Positions 9,601 to 18,263 of a stretch of DNA of 64,000 nucleotides are shown here, one piece after another. The notes under the pieces were generated by a model. It was not told where the DNA came from, did no database searches, and was given only the letters and a program-made list of their open reading frames with translations. Every line of letters starts with the position of its first letter. The stretch's first letter is position 1. A program made the position numbers and the translations under genes. Source of the DNA: Spartobacteria bacterium (lineage in GTDB: Bacteria > Verrucomicrobiota > Verrucomicrobiia > Chthoniobacterales > UBA10450); the NCBI GenBank assembly GCA_003167365.1, contig PMTM01000009.1, forward strand, positions 80,191 through 144,190, read 5' to 3'.

Positions 9601-10185
9601 GAGTTGCGGCAGCACACAATTGCATCGGTGTTGTTCCTCGATTCCGTGATCGTGCAGCTCGATGAAGAAATTTTCCGCGCCGAGAATGTCGCGATACTCA
9701 GCCGCGGCCTGTTTCGCATGGTCGAGCTTGTTCGCTTGAATCGCGGAATTGATTTCGCCGGCGAGACAACCGCTCAGGCCGATCAAACCCGCGGAGTGCG
9801 CTGCCAAAAGCTCCTTATCGATCCTCGGCCGGTAGTGAAACCCGTCGAGATGCGCGGTGGAAATGAGTTTAACCAGATTGCGATATCCGGTTTCGTTTTG
9901 CGCCAGCAAAGTGAAATGATACGCCGCGTCGCGCATCGAATTCGGCCGATCTTTGTGCGATCCCGGCGCGATGTACGCTTCGCAGCCAATGATCGGTTTG
10001 ATCCCGGCTTTGGTCGCCTCCTGATAAAACTCAATCGCGCCGAAAAGATTGCCGTGATCTGTCACCGCGACCGCGGGCATCTTGAATTCCACCGCTCTTT
10101 TCATCAGCTCCTTCATCCGGATCGCGCCATCGAGGAGCGAGTATTCGGTATGGAGGTGGAGATGAACGAAGGAGTCGCGGGGCAT
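6634..10185 (-). CDS. dnaE: DNA polymerase III alpha subunit, with an in-frame palindromic insertion
   Basis: 1183 residues, slightly longer than most DnaE proteins. The N-terminal PHP domain starts MPRDSFVHLHLHTEYSLLDG. The polymerase core has VGPGRGSAAGSMVAY (about 357-371) and the catalytic PDIDVDF Asp pair (about 395-401). The tau/beta-binding and OB-fold regions follow (LDAYVDII; KFTRKEGKPFAVLWLEDLTG, about 1015-1034). About residues 816-841 (VAGIADPG...AAGVSDPG) are encoded by a palindromic element at 7665-7740 that interrupts the usual family sequence between KFLPEA and IRYGLAAIKHVG. The frame stays open, so the enzyme is presumably functional. This is the replicative polymerase. Confidence 0.97.
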   Translation of the reverse strand: MPRDSFVHLHLHTEYSLLDGAIRMKELMKRAVEFKMPAVAVTDHGNLFGAIEFYQEATKAGIKPIIGCEAYIAPGSHKDRPNSMRDAAYHFTLLAQNETGYRNLVKLISTAHLDGFHYRPRIDKELLAAHSAGLIGLSGCLAGEINSAIQANKLDHAKQAAAEYRDILGAENFFIELHDHGIEEQHRCNCVLPQLAKDLGVGLVAANDVHFLRRTDHEAHDVMLCIGTGKMVQDEKRMHYVPELYFKSPEEMRELFRDFPEAISNTLEIGERCHLDLEFGRSKYPEYTVPEGKTREGYLRELCEKGLHERYGERAGSDNQIQERLQREIEILEKTGFVSYILIVWDFIHFAKGRGIPVGPGRGSAAGSMVAYVMGITDIDPLQYGLIFERFLNPDRVSPPDIDVDFCEARRGEVLEYVRQKYGERRVAQIITFGKLKAKSVVRDVGRVMGMSYRDADRIAKMISNDLNTTLDSAVEKNPELKRALATEEPTRQLWNHAKILEGLSRNAGVHAAGVVIADRDLTDYIPLCRDVKGNDIVSQYAMNPLNDLGLLKMDFLGLKTLTVIEDTLTLIRKREPSFSLKNIPLDDPASFALYNRGETIGIFQVESGGMTGLSKQFDVRKLDDIIALIALYRPGPMELIPEFLRAKKGIAPIKYLHPLLEEICADTYGVMIYQEQVMAAASKLGGYTLSQADLLRRAMGKKDKEKMSKERKNFIEGCARTNKIPEKKANAIFDLLEKFAGYGFNKSHSAAYGVISYQTAYLKANYPVEFMAGLLSNEINNTDKISIFVGECKRMGISILPPDINRSGLKFLPEAVAGIADPGDAKANLGAAGVSDPGCRQNAIRYGLAAIKHVGEGAMELSIQERERGGEFTSLEDFCGRLGSRIANRKMLESLVKTGAFDFLERERAELFACIDEALAASAAAHRDRAAGQVSLFGDLAPEVSSRRRSVIAWSQHEKMSYEKELLGFYVTGHPLDAYVDIIARGNYQTIGSLAALADRSQFKIVGAIAQVEKKFTRKEGKPFAVLWLEDLTGTLEVVVWNETYVQVSDSLLAGRVIGVRGTIDKRDESLRATAQKIKVLTHEKTNGISSNGGSEETPAVLLQFSIATTAEELREVREILSSSPGRRPVQLLFGRTGGEPLRVEAGADFHVDLTRDLEEKLAKWLVTAKSEREVAVDPTPA
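7665..7740. repeat. GTAGCCGGG palindromic element inside dnaE
   Basis: On the coding strand it reads GCTGTAGCCGGGATCGCTGA, then TCCCGG, a spacer, then AGCCGGGGTCAGCGACCCCG and GCTGCAG. Each half is a hairpin and the halves are inverted relative to each other. It matches the element at 32141-32213 base for base over most of its length and is translated in the same frame (VAG[I/V]ADPG). Confidence 0.85.
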
Positions 10186-10239
10186 CTGAACGCATTATAA
10201 ACTCGGCGAAGGCGGCAACGTCAAATTCACGAGGCATGC

Positions 10240-10361
10240 GAGGTCTGTCATCCCGAACGGATGTGAGGGACCTCGCACAACACTTTGCACTTTATCGATT
10301 CGCGTGGGCCAAAACGGCTATTGTGAGATCCTTCGGTCGCCGTGGCGACCTCAGGATGACA
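10240..10361. repeat. Dispersed TGTCATCC-type inverted repeat
   Basis: Starts AGGTCTGTCATCCCGAACGG and ends GAGATCCTTCGG...CTCAGGATGACA, so the ends are inverted copies (TGTCATCC / GGATGACA). Similar elements occur at 26162 and 30761. It fills much of the 298-bp dnaE-glnB gap; no gene is visible in that gap. Confidence 0.75.
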
Positions 10362-10387
10362 CGCGGATCTGCCGCAAAATTTCGTGA

Positions 10388-10822
<435 letters not shown>

Positions 10823-10930
10823 AGAACCCGCTCGATCGCCAAACTTACTTCCAACAAGCGAACCAGCGTCGGGCGAGTTGCGCTTCGACGCCATTCAGCG
10901 ATTTAGTGAATTGACGATTTAGTAACTGGA

Positions 10931-10964
10931 ATTCTCAACTCCTCAACCCTCAACCTCTCAACCC
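10931..10964 (+). repeat. Low-complexity CTCAACC repeat
   Basis: Several degenerate CTCAAC units in a row just upstream of glnA. The same kind of repeat, in either orientation, occurs at 29708-29742 (inside a gene), 31534-31565 and 43074-43134. Confidence 0.6.
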
Positions 10965-10969
10965 ACCAC

Positions 10970-12391
10970 ATGTCCAAAGCAAAAACCGCATCCGACGTTA
11001 GCAAACTGATCAAAGACAACGGGGTGAAATTGGTCGACTTCAAGTTCACCGATCTGCCCGGCACCTGGCAGCATTTCACGACCACGCTTACCGAATACAA
11101 CGAAGACATTTTCACGGAAGGGCTCGGCTTCGACGGCTCGAGCATTCGCGGTTGGCGGACGATTAACACGTCGGACATGCTCGTGATTCCGGATCCGACG
11201 AGCGCGTGGATCGACGTTTTCAACGCGGAACCGACGCTGAGTCTTATTTGCACCATTGTCGATCCGATCACGCGCGAGCCGTACGATCGCGACCCGCGCG
11301 GGGTCGCCGAAAAAGCGGAAGCTTATTTGAAGAGCACGGGAATCGCCGACACCGCATTCTTCGGACCGGAAGCGGAGTTCTTTATTTTCGACGACGTGCG
11401 CTTCAGCTACTCGGGCAATTCATCGTTTCATCTCGTCGATAGCGTGGAAGGACATTGGAACAGCGCGCGCGAAGAATTCCCAAATCTCGGTTACAAGATT
11501 CGTCCGAAGGAAGGTTATTTCCCGGTCCCGCCGATGGACACGTTGCAGGACATTCGCAACGAAATGTGCCTCGAGCTCGAGAAAGCGGGCGTCGCGATCG
11601 AGAAACAGCATCACGAAGTTGCCACCGCCGGCCAGGCCGAGATCGATGTCCGTTTCGCGCCGCTCAAGGTGATGGGCGACTCGATGCAGTACTACAAATA
11701 CATTATTCGTAACGTGGCCAAGCGTCACAACAAGAGCGTGACGTTTATGCCGAAGCCGCTCTTTGCTGACAACGGAAGCGGCATGCACACCCACATGTCG
11801 CTTTGGAAAGATGACAAGCCGCTCTTTGCCGGAAACGGTTACGCCGGGTTGAGCGAGATGGCTCTCTTTTTCATCGGGGGAATTTTGAAACACGCGCCCG
11901 CGCTCACCTGCATCACGAATCCAACTACCAATAGTTACAAGCGCCTCGTCCCCGGATTCGAAGCGCCGGTCAACCTCGCTTATTCCGCCCGTAATCGCTC
12001 GGCCGCGATCCGAATTCCGACTTACTCCGCGAATCCGAAATCGAAGCGAATCGAATTCCGCACCCCGGATGCGGCAGCCAATCCGTACCTTGCCTTCTCC
12101 GCGCTGCTTCTCGCCGGACTCGACGGTATCCAAAACCGTATCGATCCGGGTGACCCGCTCGACAAAAATCTTTACGAGCTTCCGCCCGAAGAACTCGCCC
12201 AAATAGCCAGCGTTCCGGATTCACTCCACGGCGCTATCCAAGCACTCCAAGCCGATCATTCCTTCCTGCTCAAGGGCGACGTCTTCAACAGCGACTTCGT
12301 CGCCAATTGGCTCGACATGAAACAAAAGGAATACGACGCGCTACGCTTGAGGCCTCATCCCTACGAGTTCAGCATGTACTACGACGTTTAA
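10970..12391 (+). CDS. glnA: Glutamine synthetase, type I
   Basis: 473 residues, the normal GSI length. Conserved segments are [12 protein letters not shown] (about 51-62), the metal-binding [11 protein letters not shown] (about 128-138), [11 protein letters not shown] (about 220-230), the ATP-binding [21 protein letters not shown] (about 260-280) and NRSAAIRIP (about 343-351). [10 protein letters not shown] near 398-407 carries the Tyr that is adenylylated in GSI-beta enzymes. It makes glutamine from glutamate, ammonia and ATP. With glnB just upstream it forms a nitrogen-assimilation unit. The first attC cassette array begins directly downstream. Confidence 0.97.
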   Translation: MSKAKTASDVSKLIKDNGVKLVDFKFTDLPGTWQHFTTTLTEYNEDIFTEGLGFDGSSIRGWRTINTSDMLVIPDPTSAWIDVFNAEPTLSLICTIVDPITREPYDRDPRGVAEKAEAYLKSTGIADTAFFGPEAEFFIFDDVRFSYSGNSSFHLVDSVEGHWNSAREEFPNLGYKIRPKEGYFPVPPMDTLQDIRNEMCLELEKAGVAIEKQHHEVATAGQAEIDVRFAPLKVMGDSMQYYKYIIRNVAKRHNKSVTFMPKPLFADNGSGMHTHMSLWKDDKPLFAGNGYAGLSEMALFFIGGILKHAPALTCITNPTTNSYKRLVPGFEAPVNLAYSARNRSAAIRIPTYSANPKSKRIEFRTPDAAANPYLAFSALLLAGLDGIQNRIDPGDPLDKNLYELPPEELAQIASVPDSLHGAIQALQADHSFLLKGDVFNSDFVANWLDMKQKEYDALRLRPHPYEFSMYYDV

Positions 12392-12420
12392 GACTTGTTT
12401 GAGTCGATTTCCATAACCGG

Positions 12421-13023
12421 ATGCTTTCTCCCAAAACACAATCACGATTGGCAGAACTCGAAAAAAGATTGTCTCTGCGATCAGAGTTTTGTCTCGATCT
12501 TTTAGCCGAGAGCGATTGGTCGTTTTTTGTTAAGACACACGCACTTTTCGAGGCAGCGTTAACTCGTTTGCTCGTGCAGCAGCTCGCGCAACCCAAATTA
12601 GCCATACGGCTTGCACGCCTTTCAATGAGTGAAAAACTCGAATTCGCAAAATCTTTGGAATACGTGGAAAAAGAAGAACGTCGCTTCGTAAGCAAATGGT
12701 CCGGATTACGTAATGATTTAGTTCATGATATTACTAATACGTCGTTTGATATTAAGGCACACATTGCTTTGCTATCTGACAAGGCTATCGAAACATTTTG
12801 CGGAAACTTTTATCTTAAAGGATGGCATCAACCGGATATCCTTACTCCTCCCGGGCTTGAAGCCGCTAAGGCTGATCCCAAAGAATTTCTCTTCTTAGGC
12901 GCCATGAGTCTTCTAGAACAATGGAGTCATTATTTCGATTGGGCAGATAATGAGCGCGAGATGGAACATATGAATTGGTTTCTTGAGAACTTCGGCAAAG
13001 AGACGGATTCCGAAGAAATTTAG
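12421..13023 (+). CDS. Hypothetical protein, first cassette of attC array 1
   Basis: 200 residues, all predicted helical and soluble; no family recognised. Visible stretches include SRLAELEKRLSLRSEFCL, WSGLRNDLVHD (about 94-104, reminiscent of RiboL-PSP/HEPN-like or abortive-infection C-terminal helices, but not assignable) and an acidic tail. It is clearly richer in A/T and uses different codons than glnA next to it, a sign of foreign origin. It is followed after 27 bp by an attC site, as in an integron cassette. No attC right end is seen upstream, so it may be the first cassette or a chromosomal neighbour. Confidence 0.6.
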   Translation: MLSPKTQSRLAELEKRLSLRSEFCLDLLAESDWSFFVKTHALFEAALTRLLVQQLAQPKLAIRLARLSMSEKLEFAKSLEYVEKEERRFVSKWSGLRNDLVHDITNTSFDIKAHIALLSDKAIETFCGNFYLKGWHQPDILTPPGLEAAKADPKEFLFLGAMSLLEQWSHYFDWADNEREMEHMNWFLENFGKETDSEEI

Positions 13024-13050
13024 GCTAATGAGATTGCGACGCGTCAATCG

Positions 13051-13161
13051 ATCTAACCATGCGATGCAACCAACCGCCGGCCGGCGTGAACCAAGGTTGA
13101 AGGATGAAAAGAAAGCAAAGCTCGCTGTCGCCAGCGGTTGCTGATCTTGTTCTCGTTAGGC
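13051..13161 (+). repeat. attC site 1 (array 1)
   Basis: Left end ATCTAAC (RYYYAAC), inner left arm GCGATGCAACCAACCGCC, inner right arm GCGGTTGCTGATC, right end GTTAGGC (GTTRRRY). The arms are imperfect inverted repeats, as required for single-strand attC folding. Length 111 bp. Confidence 0.85.
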
Positions 13162-13172
13162 GTCAGAGAATC

Positions 13173-13782
13173 GTGAACGCACCGTATACCGATCGTCTGG
13201 CCTTCGTGAAGTATCAGTCAGCCAGCGTCTGCTTCAAGATGGTTCACGACATCAGTTCCTTTTTTCTGACGTCTGGTCTGGACCGCCATGAGTTGATTCA
13301 CGATCCTCTTCTCGTTTCCCTGCACGTTCTTTACGCCCGCCCATTCAAACAACGGAAATCCCTTCGGCTTGAGGCAACGATTGTTCCAACCGAGTTTCAG
13401 ATTACCCACGAGAGGCTCATTACACTTCGAGACAGGATGCATGCACACACCGATCTAGATGGCCCCGATATCACAGATGGAGTGATGATGAATGAGTTGA
13501 CGGCTTTCACTAAAGACGGCTGGACCAAATTCGGGATTAGTGTTTTCAATCCCTCCGCCGAAATGCATCGACAGATATTGCAGTTTGGTCGACTCCCTCA
13601 AGAAAACAACGCATGACGAAGCTGACAAAATCTGGAAGCGCTACATGACCAAGCACAAGGTGCCTGACGGCGTGACCATTGTTAACTTGGCGCCGGAAGA
13701 TGGACCCTTTCTTGTGCCTTACCCTGTCGAGAAACATGGAAATCTCCGAGGGTTCTTTGTTGATGTTCAAGAATGGCAGTAA
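13173..13782 (+). pseudogene. Cassette gene broken by a probable one-base frameshift
   Basis: The first frame runs from a GTG at 13173, just after the attC right end, to 13616 (about 147 residues, MNAPYTDRLAFVKYQ...). A second frame continues to 13782. If one T of the TTT at 13584-13586 is removed, the sequence reads through as AEMHRQILQLVDSLKKTTHD...KRYMTKHKVPDG without a break, giving one protein of about 202 residues ending GFFVDVQEWQ. The joined segment looks like a single amphipathic helix, so I favour one gene with a frameshift (natural or sequencing error) over two overlapping genes. No family recognised. Confidence 0.55.
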
Positions 13783-13796
13783 ACGATGACCGCGAC

Positions 13797-13906
13797 GTCT
13801 AACCGAGCGATGCAGCCAACCGCCGACCGTCCTTATGCGTAGCTTTCACTCTTTTATGAACGCCACTTGGTAATTCGCGCGGTGGCTGATCTTGTTGTCG
13901 TTAGAC
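13797..13906 (+). repeat. attC site 2 (array 1)
   Basis: Left end GTCTAAC, inner arms GCGATGCAGCCAACCGCC and GCGGTGGCTGATC, right end GTTAGAC. Both ends match the RYYYAAC/GTTRRRY consensus. Length 110 bp. Confidence 0.85.
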
Positions 13907-13922
13907 CATCCATACCACACCT

Positions 13923-14402
13923 ATGAAATTAATACGCCACCTACACCTAGCCGTAATCGCACTGGCTCTTGCCAGCTGCTCGAGACCACACTTCGATGCC
14001 GCGATCGAGGGGGAGAAATTACTACGCCGAGATGCGGAATGGGCTGACCTTGCCGCCGCCGGCAAGGATGTCGATAAGGTGGTATCCTACTGGAGCGATG
14101 ATGCCATCCTAATTTTTCCAGGACAGCCCGCGCTGGAAGGTAAGGCAGCGATTCGCGCTTACGTGACAGCCTGCTTTCAGACGCCAGGCTTTAAGATTCA
14201 CTGGATTTCGGAAAAGCCGACTTTTTCGCCAGATGGTAAGATGGCCTACATGCGCGGAGCGGACGAGGCAACCGTGCCCGGGCCGAACGGGAGCACGATG
14301 ACTCTGCACACACGGGGGATATCGATTTGGCGTCTCGATCCGGATGATCAGTGGCGTTGTGTGGTAGATATTTCCAATGAGGCGCCTGAGCCAAAGCAGT
14401 AA
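13923..14402 (+). CDS. SnoaL/DUF4440-like lipoprotein, cassette gene
   Basis: 159 residues starting 17 bp after an attC right end. The N-terminus is a lipoprotein signal (MKLIRHLHLAVIALALASC, lipobox Cys19). The mature part has the NTF2-like pattern of DUF4440/SnoaL proteins: DAEWADLAAAGKDVDKVVSYW, DDAILIFPGQPALEGKAAIRAYV, and a C-terminal sheet GISIWRLDPDDQWRCVVDISN. Such proteins are small enzymes or ligand-binding folds with diverse roles; the substrate is unknown. A second NTF2-like protein occurs in array 2 (54700). Confidence 0.75.
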   Translation: MKLIRHLHLAVIALALASCSRPHFDAAIEGEKLLRRDAEWADLAAAGKDVDKVVSYWSDDAILIFPGQPALEGKAAIRAYVTACFQTPGFKIHWISEKPTFSPDGKMAYMRGADEATVPGPNGSTMTLHTRGISIWRLDPDDQWRCVVDISNEAPEPKQ

Positions 14403-14424
14403 GCATGTCGACCGATTGCAAACG

Positions 14425-14547
14425 GTCTAACCAGGCGATGCAGCGAACCGCTGGCCGCTCTGCGGCAAGGCTGAAGGATGAATTAAGAATGATGAAACCA
14501 AAGACGCTCGCTCCCGCCAGCGGTGGCTGATCTTATTCTCGTTAGAT
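14425..14547 (+). repeat. attC site 3 (array 1)
   Basis: Left end GTCTAAC, inner arms GCGATGCAGCGAACCGCTGG and CCAGCGGTGGCTGATC, right end GTTAGAT. Length 123 bp. It closes array 1; no further attC follows. Confidence 0.85.
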
Positions 14548-14606
14548 TTTCTTTGCATAACAATGTCGCGAGATAGCGGTGCGGCTGATATTACGATCAG
14601 CTGGGT

Positions 14607-16115
14607 ATGGAACAGAATGATCGTTCGCTCTTTCGCGTTGCCGTGCCGATCATCGTAGTTGTCCTCGCGATAAATCTCCTAGCCATGCCGGCGGAGGAAT
14701 ATCCGGGCGACGCGCATGCGGTCCGGGTCGAGACCACCATTCTGCTTGATACCGGTAAGTGGGCGATTCCATCGGAGATCGCCGAAAAGTTCGGCGAGCG
14801 CGGTCAATACTTTTACCAAAATCCGAATGGGAATTGGTACCCAAAGTACGGAACGCTGAACACGTTAATCTATGTGCCAGCTCTCTGGTTGGAGAGGGTT
14901 GCGACGGGCAATCTCGCGATAGACTCTGCGTCCCGGTTGCTCTTTCTGAACCTGCTTAATCTGATCTTGAGCGCGGCCACGGCGCTTTATCTGATTTTAC
15001 TCGCTCGCCGATATACGAGATCGAACGCAGTCGTAGCGATATTCGTTCTGGCTGCTCTCTATTCGACCTTCTGGTGGAACTACCTGCGCGCACAAACTTT
15101 CGAGATTTATCACACGCTCTTCCTGCTGGCGTTCTATTATCATTTGGTTTCCGGTTTCGATCTCCAACGAAACGACACCAATCGACGCAAAAGTGACGCT
15201 CAACTTTTCATTGCCGCGATTTTCTTTGGCGCACTTTGTCTGTGCAAAACTGTGTATACCGCTTTGTTGCCGGCTCTCGTCGTTATTTGGGCACTGTTAA
15301 AGACGGGGTCGATTCCACCGGTTACGCGAAAACATCGCGATCGTTTTCTTCGGCCGTTTTTATTCTTCTGGCTGCCGGCCTGTATCTTCCTGTGCATTCT
15401 GGCAGCGGCGAATTGGTATAAGTTCGGTTCTCCACTCGCCATGGGTTACACCCAATGGGAAAAGGAAAGCCATCCGTTCCATGCCAATGTGATTCCCGCT
15501 CTGTGGGGATTTCTCTTCAGCCCGCATCACAGCGTTTTTCTCCATTTCCCGGTTTTGCTCTTCGCGCTCGCCGGCTGGCCAAACTTTTTTCGGAAACACA
15601 AACCGGATGCGATCGCCGCCGCGCTTTTTGGACTCACGCTGCTGTTGGTCAATTCGATGTACATAAACTGGCGCGGCGAATCGAGTTACGGTCCGCGTTA
15701 TTTGTTGCCGATACTCCCAATCATCAGCCTGCCATTCATCGAATATCTGATGTGGCTGATTGAGCGTCCGAACAGGATCGCGAAATCCCTGCTTGGAGGA
15801 GGGACCATTGCGCTATTGGTCTATTCTTTCTTGCTTCAGGTCAGCGTAAACACTTTGCCGTTCTTCTTTTGCTACAGCCTAAAGGATATTCTCGACGACA
15901 AGCGTTTTTCAAAACCAGCGATCTATCTTCGCTCTCACTCTTTCGGGACGATCGATCGGGATTTCCTGCTCTACAAATTTGGCTATCCCTCGCCGTTCAC
16001 CGGAAGATTTCTGGATCAACTCAATGCCGCCGAGGTGGAGCGATTCAGTGGACTCACCGAACCGTTGCGGAGCAATTATTACTGGTTTCCCAATCTGCTG
16101 CGCGAAGAGAAATAG
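14607..16115 (+). CDS. Multi-pass membrane protein, glycosyltransferase GT-C-like
   Basis: 502 residues with about ten hydrophobic segments, among them VAVPIIVVVLAINLLAM (about 12-28), LLFLNLLNLILSAATALYLILLA and VVAIFVLAALYSTFWW. The first large extracytoplasmic loop carries EEYPGDAHAVRVETTILLDTG; an acidic residue in this loop after helix 1 is typical of GT-C enzymes such as PMT/ArnT, which transfer sugars from lipid carriers. The family is inferred from topology only. It begins 60 bp after the last attC of array 1 but no attC follows it, so it is either the chromosomal flank or a cassette that lost its site. Confidence 0.55.
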   Translation: MEQNDRSLFRVAVPIIVVVLAINLLAMPAEEYPGDAHAVRVETTILLDTGKWAIPSEIAEKFGERGQYFYQNPNGNWYPKYGTLNTLIYVPALWLERVATGNLAIDSASRLLFLNLLNLILSAATALYLILLARRYTRSNAVVAIFVLAALYSTFWWNYLRAQTFEIYHTLFLLAFYYHLVSGFDLQRNDTNRRKSDAQLFIAAIFFGALCLCKTVYTALLPALVVIWALLKTGSIPPVTRKHRDRFLRPFLFFWLPACIFLCILAAANWYKFGSPLAMGYTQWEKESHPFHANVIPALWGFLFSPHHSVFLHFPVLLFALAGWPNFFRKHKPDAIAAALFGLTLLLVNSMYINWRGESSYGPRYLLPILPIISLPFIEYLMWLIERPNRIAKSLLGGGTIALLVYSFLLQVSVNTLPFFFCYSLKDILDDKRFSKPAIYLRSHSFGTIDRDFLLYKFGYPSPFTGRFLDQLNAAEVERFSGLTEPLRSNYYWFPNLLREEK

Positions 16116-16204
16116 CTGCAGTCGATCATGCTTGATTGCGACACCTGATGTGGCCATGAATTACCTTGCAACTTCAGCAAATGGTCTGATGTTTAAATCA
16201 ACGT

Positions 16205-16516
16205 ATGAGCTTCATCGCCAGCTTCATGAATTTGGCCGGGCCGGATTTGATCATCATCTTGCTTATCATTCTGGTGCTCTTCGGTGCGAAGAAATTGCCG
16301 GAACTAGCGCGAGGCATGGGTCAAGCCGTTAAGGAATTCCAGAAAGCAAAGGACGAATTTGGGGACGAGCTGCACAAAGCAGGTCAAGCCGAAGTGAAAC
16401 CCGCGGCGTCCGCGCAATCGACCGTGCCGCAGAATCCGCTTCCACCCGCCACCGGCGACGTTCGACCGGACCCGAATCAGACAACTCCGCCCGGCGATCA
16501 AACCAAGCCGGTGTAG
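16205..16516 (+). CDS. tatA: Sec-independent translocase subunit TatA/TatE
   Basis: 103 residues. The N-terminal helix and hinge GPDLIIILLIILVLFGAKKLPEL (about 12-34) and the amphipathic helix ARGMGQAVKEFQKAKDEF (about 35-52) are diagnostic of TatA/E. The tail (about 60-103) is Pro/Thr-rich and disordered. TatA oligomers form the pore that exports folded proteins with twin-arginine signals. No tatB or tatC is adjacent. A 17-bp hairpin (GCGGCTGTCTCAGCCGC, 16520-16536) follows the stop. Confidence 0.9.
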   Translation: MSFIASFMNLAGPDLIIILLIILVLFGAKKLPELARGMGQAVKEFQKAKDEFGDELHKAGQAEVKPAASAQSTVPQNPLPPATGDVRPDPNQTTPPGDQTKPV

Positions 16517-16604
16517 AGGCGGCTGTCTCAGCCGCATAGCGTGCTGCGATGGCAACGCGTGATTGACGTTCGTCGCGGCTTGCGACAACTTCGGCGCTTC
16601 TTTT

Positions 16605-16892
16605 ATGTCCGAGTCCGATCTTCGCAGTCGCATCAAACAAATGCTGGTCAAGAATTTGATGCTGCAAACTACGCCCGAAGAAATCGCCAATGACCTTCCA
16701 TTGTTCGGACCCAACGGGCTCGGCCTCGATTCGATCGACGCACTCGAACTCGTGGTGAGCATGGAAAAAACTTTCGGCGTCGGCGTTCCCAATTCGGAAG
16801 TCGCGGGCAAAGCTTTACGTACGGTCAATACCATCCACGATTACATTCTCGAAAAGGGCAGTGCGCCGGAACAAGCTGGCGCAAGCGCATAA
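16605..16892 (+). CDS. Acyl carrier protein
   Basis: 95 residues from the ATG at 16605. DLRSRIKQMLVKNL opens helix 1, and GPNGLGLDSIDALELVVSMEKTFGV carries the serine of the DSI motif that takes 4'-phosphopantetheine. The C-terminus has VNTIHDYILEKG. No fatty-acid or polyketide synthase genes are nearby, so this may be a specialised second ACP rather than the housekeeping one. A start further upstream (16563) would add residues not seen in ACPs. Confidence 0.85.
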   Translation: MSESDLRSRIKQMLVKNLMLQTTPEEIANDLPLFGPNGLGLDSIDALELVVSMEKTFGVGVPNSEVAGKALRTVNTIHDYILEKGSAPEQAGASA

Positions 16893-16910
16893 AAGCGCTG
16901 CGATTTTCTT

Positions 16911-17984
16911 TCATTCCGCCGGCGCTGAGTTGATCGCGTCGATCAACTCGCGAAGCCGGCCGAAGTTGTGACGATCCGCTGTTAGGATCAATCGCGGCAG
17001 TCCCCAAATCTCCGGTTCGTTTTTTTCCTGACGCAGCGCGGTTCCTTGGACGATCTCGCCCATTTGCACTACGTCCGCGAATTTTTGGTTAAGATCGACA
17101 ACCGCTTCGGTCGGCAATCGTTGGCGGAGGCGGATCACGAGCTCCGCGCCAACCCAACGCGCCGAGTGATAGACCCGATAAAACTGCAAGATTTCCGCGA
17201 CCGCTTCGTCCACGCTGCAAACAATTTTGAAAAAAGCGAAGTCTTCCGGCGAAATAAGGCCAAGCTTGAGGAGGTGTTCGGTGAGAAATTTTATCCAGGT
17301 TTCCCAATAGGTTCCACCGGGCCGATCGAGCAGGACCACGGGAATAATGCGCGCCTTGCCCGTTTGCATGAGGGTAAGCACCTCAAACGTTTCGTCGAGC
17401 GTGCCGAAGCCACCTGGGAAAAGTGCGAAGGCGTGCGTCTCTTTCACGAAGTTGAGTTTGCGCGTGAAAAAATAATTGAAGTTAATCAGCTTGGGATCGC
17501 CTTGGATGATCACGTTGGCCTGCTGCTCGAATGGCAACCGGATGTTAAGACCGAAGCTGTGTTCGCGACCGGCGCCGCGTTGCGCCGCACCCATGATCCC
17601 GTCACCGCCGCCGGTTATCACCATGTAATTATGCGCGACCATTTCGAGCCCGAAATCTTCCGCTACTTTTGATTCAGCGGCGTCCGGAGGAGTTCGGGCG
17701 GAGCCGAACACGACCACTTTTCGAAACTCTCGAAACGGTGCGAACGCTTTTGCGGCGTATCGCATCTCCTTGAGCGAGCGATTCATCAATTTGAGGTCCG
17801 CCACCCCGATCTGATCGCGCGCCATCTTTAGCGCGGTCACGATCAACTCTTCGATTAACTCCGGCGACTTTTCCGCACCCCAATCGCGGACCAATTCCCG
17901 GACTCGCTCGTCAAAAGGAGGATCGACCGTCCATTGCCGCCGCGCCGGCTGATCGTGAATCGCTCCGCCCGTGAAATCTTCCAC
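16911..17984 (-). CDS. LOG family protein (lysine-decarboxylase-like fold)
   Basis: 357 residues. The Rossmann-like core has VVVFGSARTPPD (about 88-99), ITGGGDGIMGAAQRGA (about 123-138) and the family signature PGGFGTLDETFEVLTLMQTG (about 187-206). LOG enzymes remove ribose 5-phosphate from cytokinin-type nucleotides or purine nucleotides. About 85 N-terminal and about 100 C-terminal residues extend the core, as in the longer bacterial LOG relatives. Transcribed convergently with the ACP gene. Confidence 0.85.
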   Translation of the reverse strand: MEDFTGGAIHDQPARRQWTVDPPFDERVRELVRDWGAEKSPELIEELIVTALKMARDQIGVADLKLMNRSLKEMRYAAKAFAPFREFRKVVVFGSARTPPDAAESKVAEDFGLEMVAHNYMVITGGGDGIMGAAQRGAGREHSFGLNIRLPFEQQANVIIQGDPKLINFNYFFTRKLNFVKETHAFALFPGGFGTLDETFEVLTLMQTGKARIIPVVLLDRPGGTYWETWIKFLTEHLLKLGLISPEDFAFFKIVCSVDEAVAEILQFYRVYHSARWVGAELVIRLRQRLPTEAVVDLNQKFADVVQMGEIVQGTALRQEKNEPEIWGLPRLILTADRHNFGRLRELIDAINSAPAE

Positions 17985-18042
17985 GGCGAACTCTTAACGC
18001 GCGCCATGCCGAACGCACGGAAAAACTGATGTAGCCGCATCC

Positions 18043-18249
18043 TGTAGCCGTCTCGCTGTGCGAGATGCGGCGATGATGAGAATAATTCGCGCGATGCGTC
18101 GCCCATAGGGCGACGGCTACAACGCAATCCGAATGGGAAGCAAATAATGGCCTTCCTGTAGCCGTTTCGCTGTGCGAAACGAGATTCTTGAAGAAGTCTC
18201 GGCCACATACAAATTAGATATGGTGTCGCCCATGGTGGTGACGGCTACA
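18043..18249. repeat. Two GTAGC palindrome pairs upstream of the RAYT gene
   Basis: The first pair runs from TGTAGCCGTCTCGCTGTGCG (18043) to GCCCATAGGGCGACGGCTAC (ending 18120). The second runs from TGTAGCCGTTTCGCTGTGCG (18157) to GGTGGTGACGGCTACA (ending 18249). Each starts GTAGCCG and ends CGGCTAC. A further half-element (CCCACAGGGCGACGGCTACA, about 18753-18773) lies just after the transposase gene. No gene lies in 17985-18263 apart from these repeats. Confidence 0.85.
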
Positions 18250-18263
18250 GCGGATAAACCCCC

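Noticed and set aside
8653..10200. Long + strand ORF (515 codons) opposite dnaE
   Set aside because: It is the antisense shadow of dnaE; the translation is His/Arg/Phe-rich with no domain, while the opposite strand is a certain gene.
12400..14600. CRISPR-like array
   Set aside because: The repeats are about 110 bp with variable centres and each is separated by a whole gene, not by short spacers; ends match attC, not CRISPR repeats. No cas genes are present.
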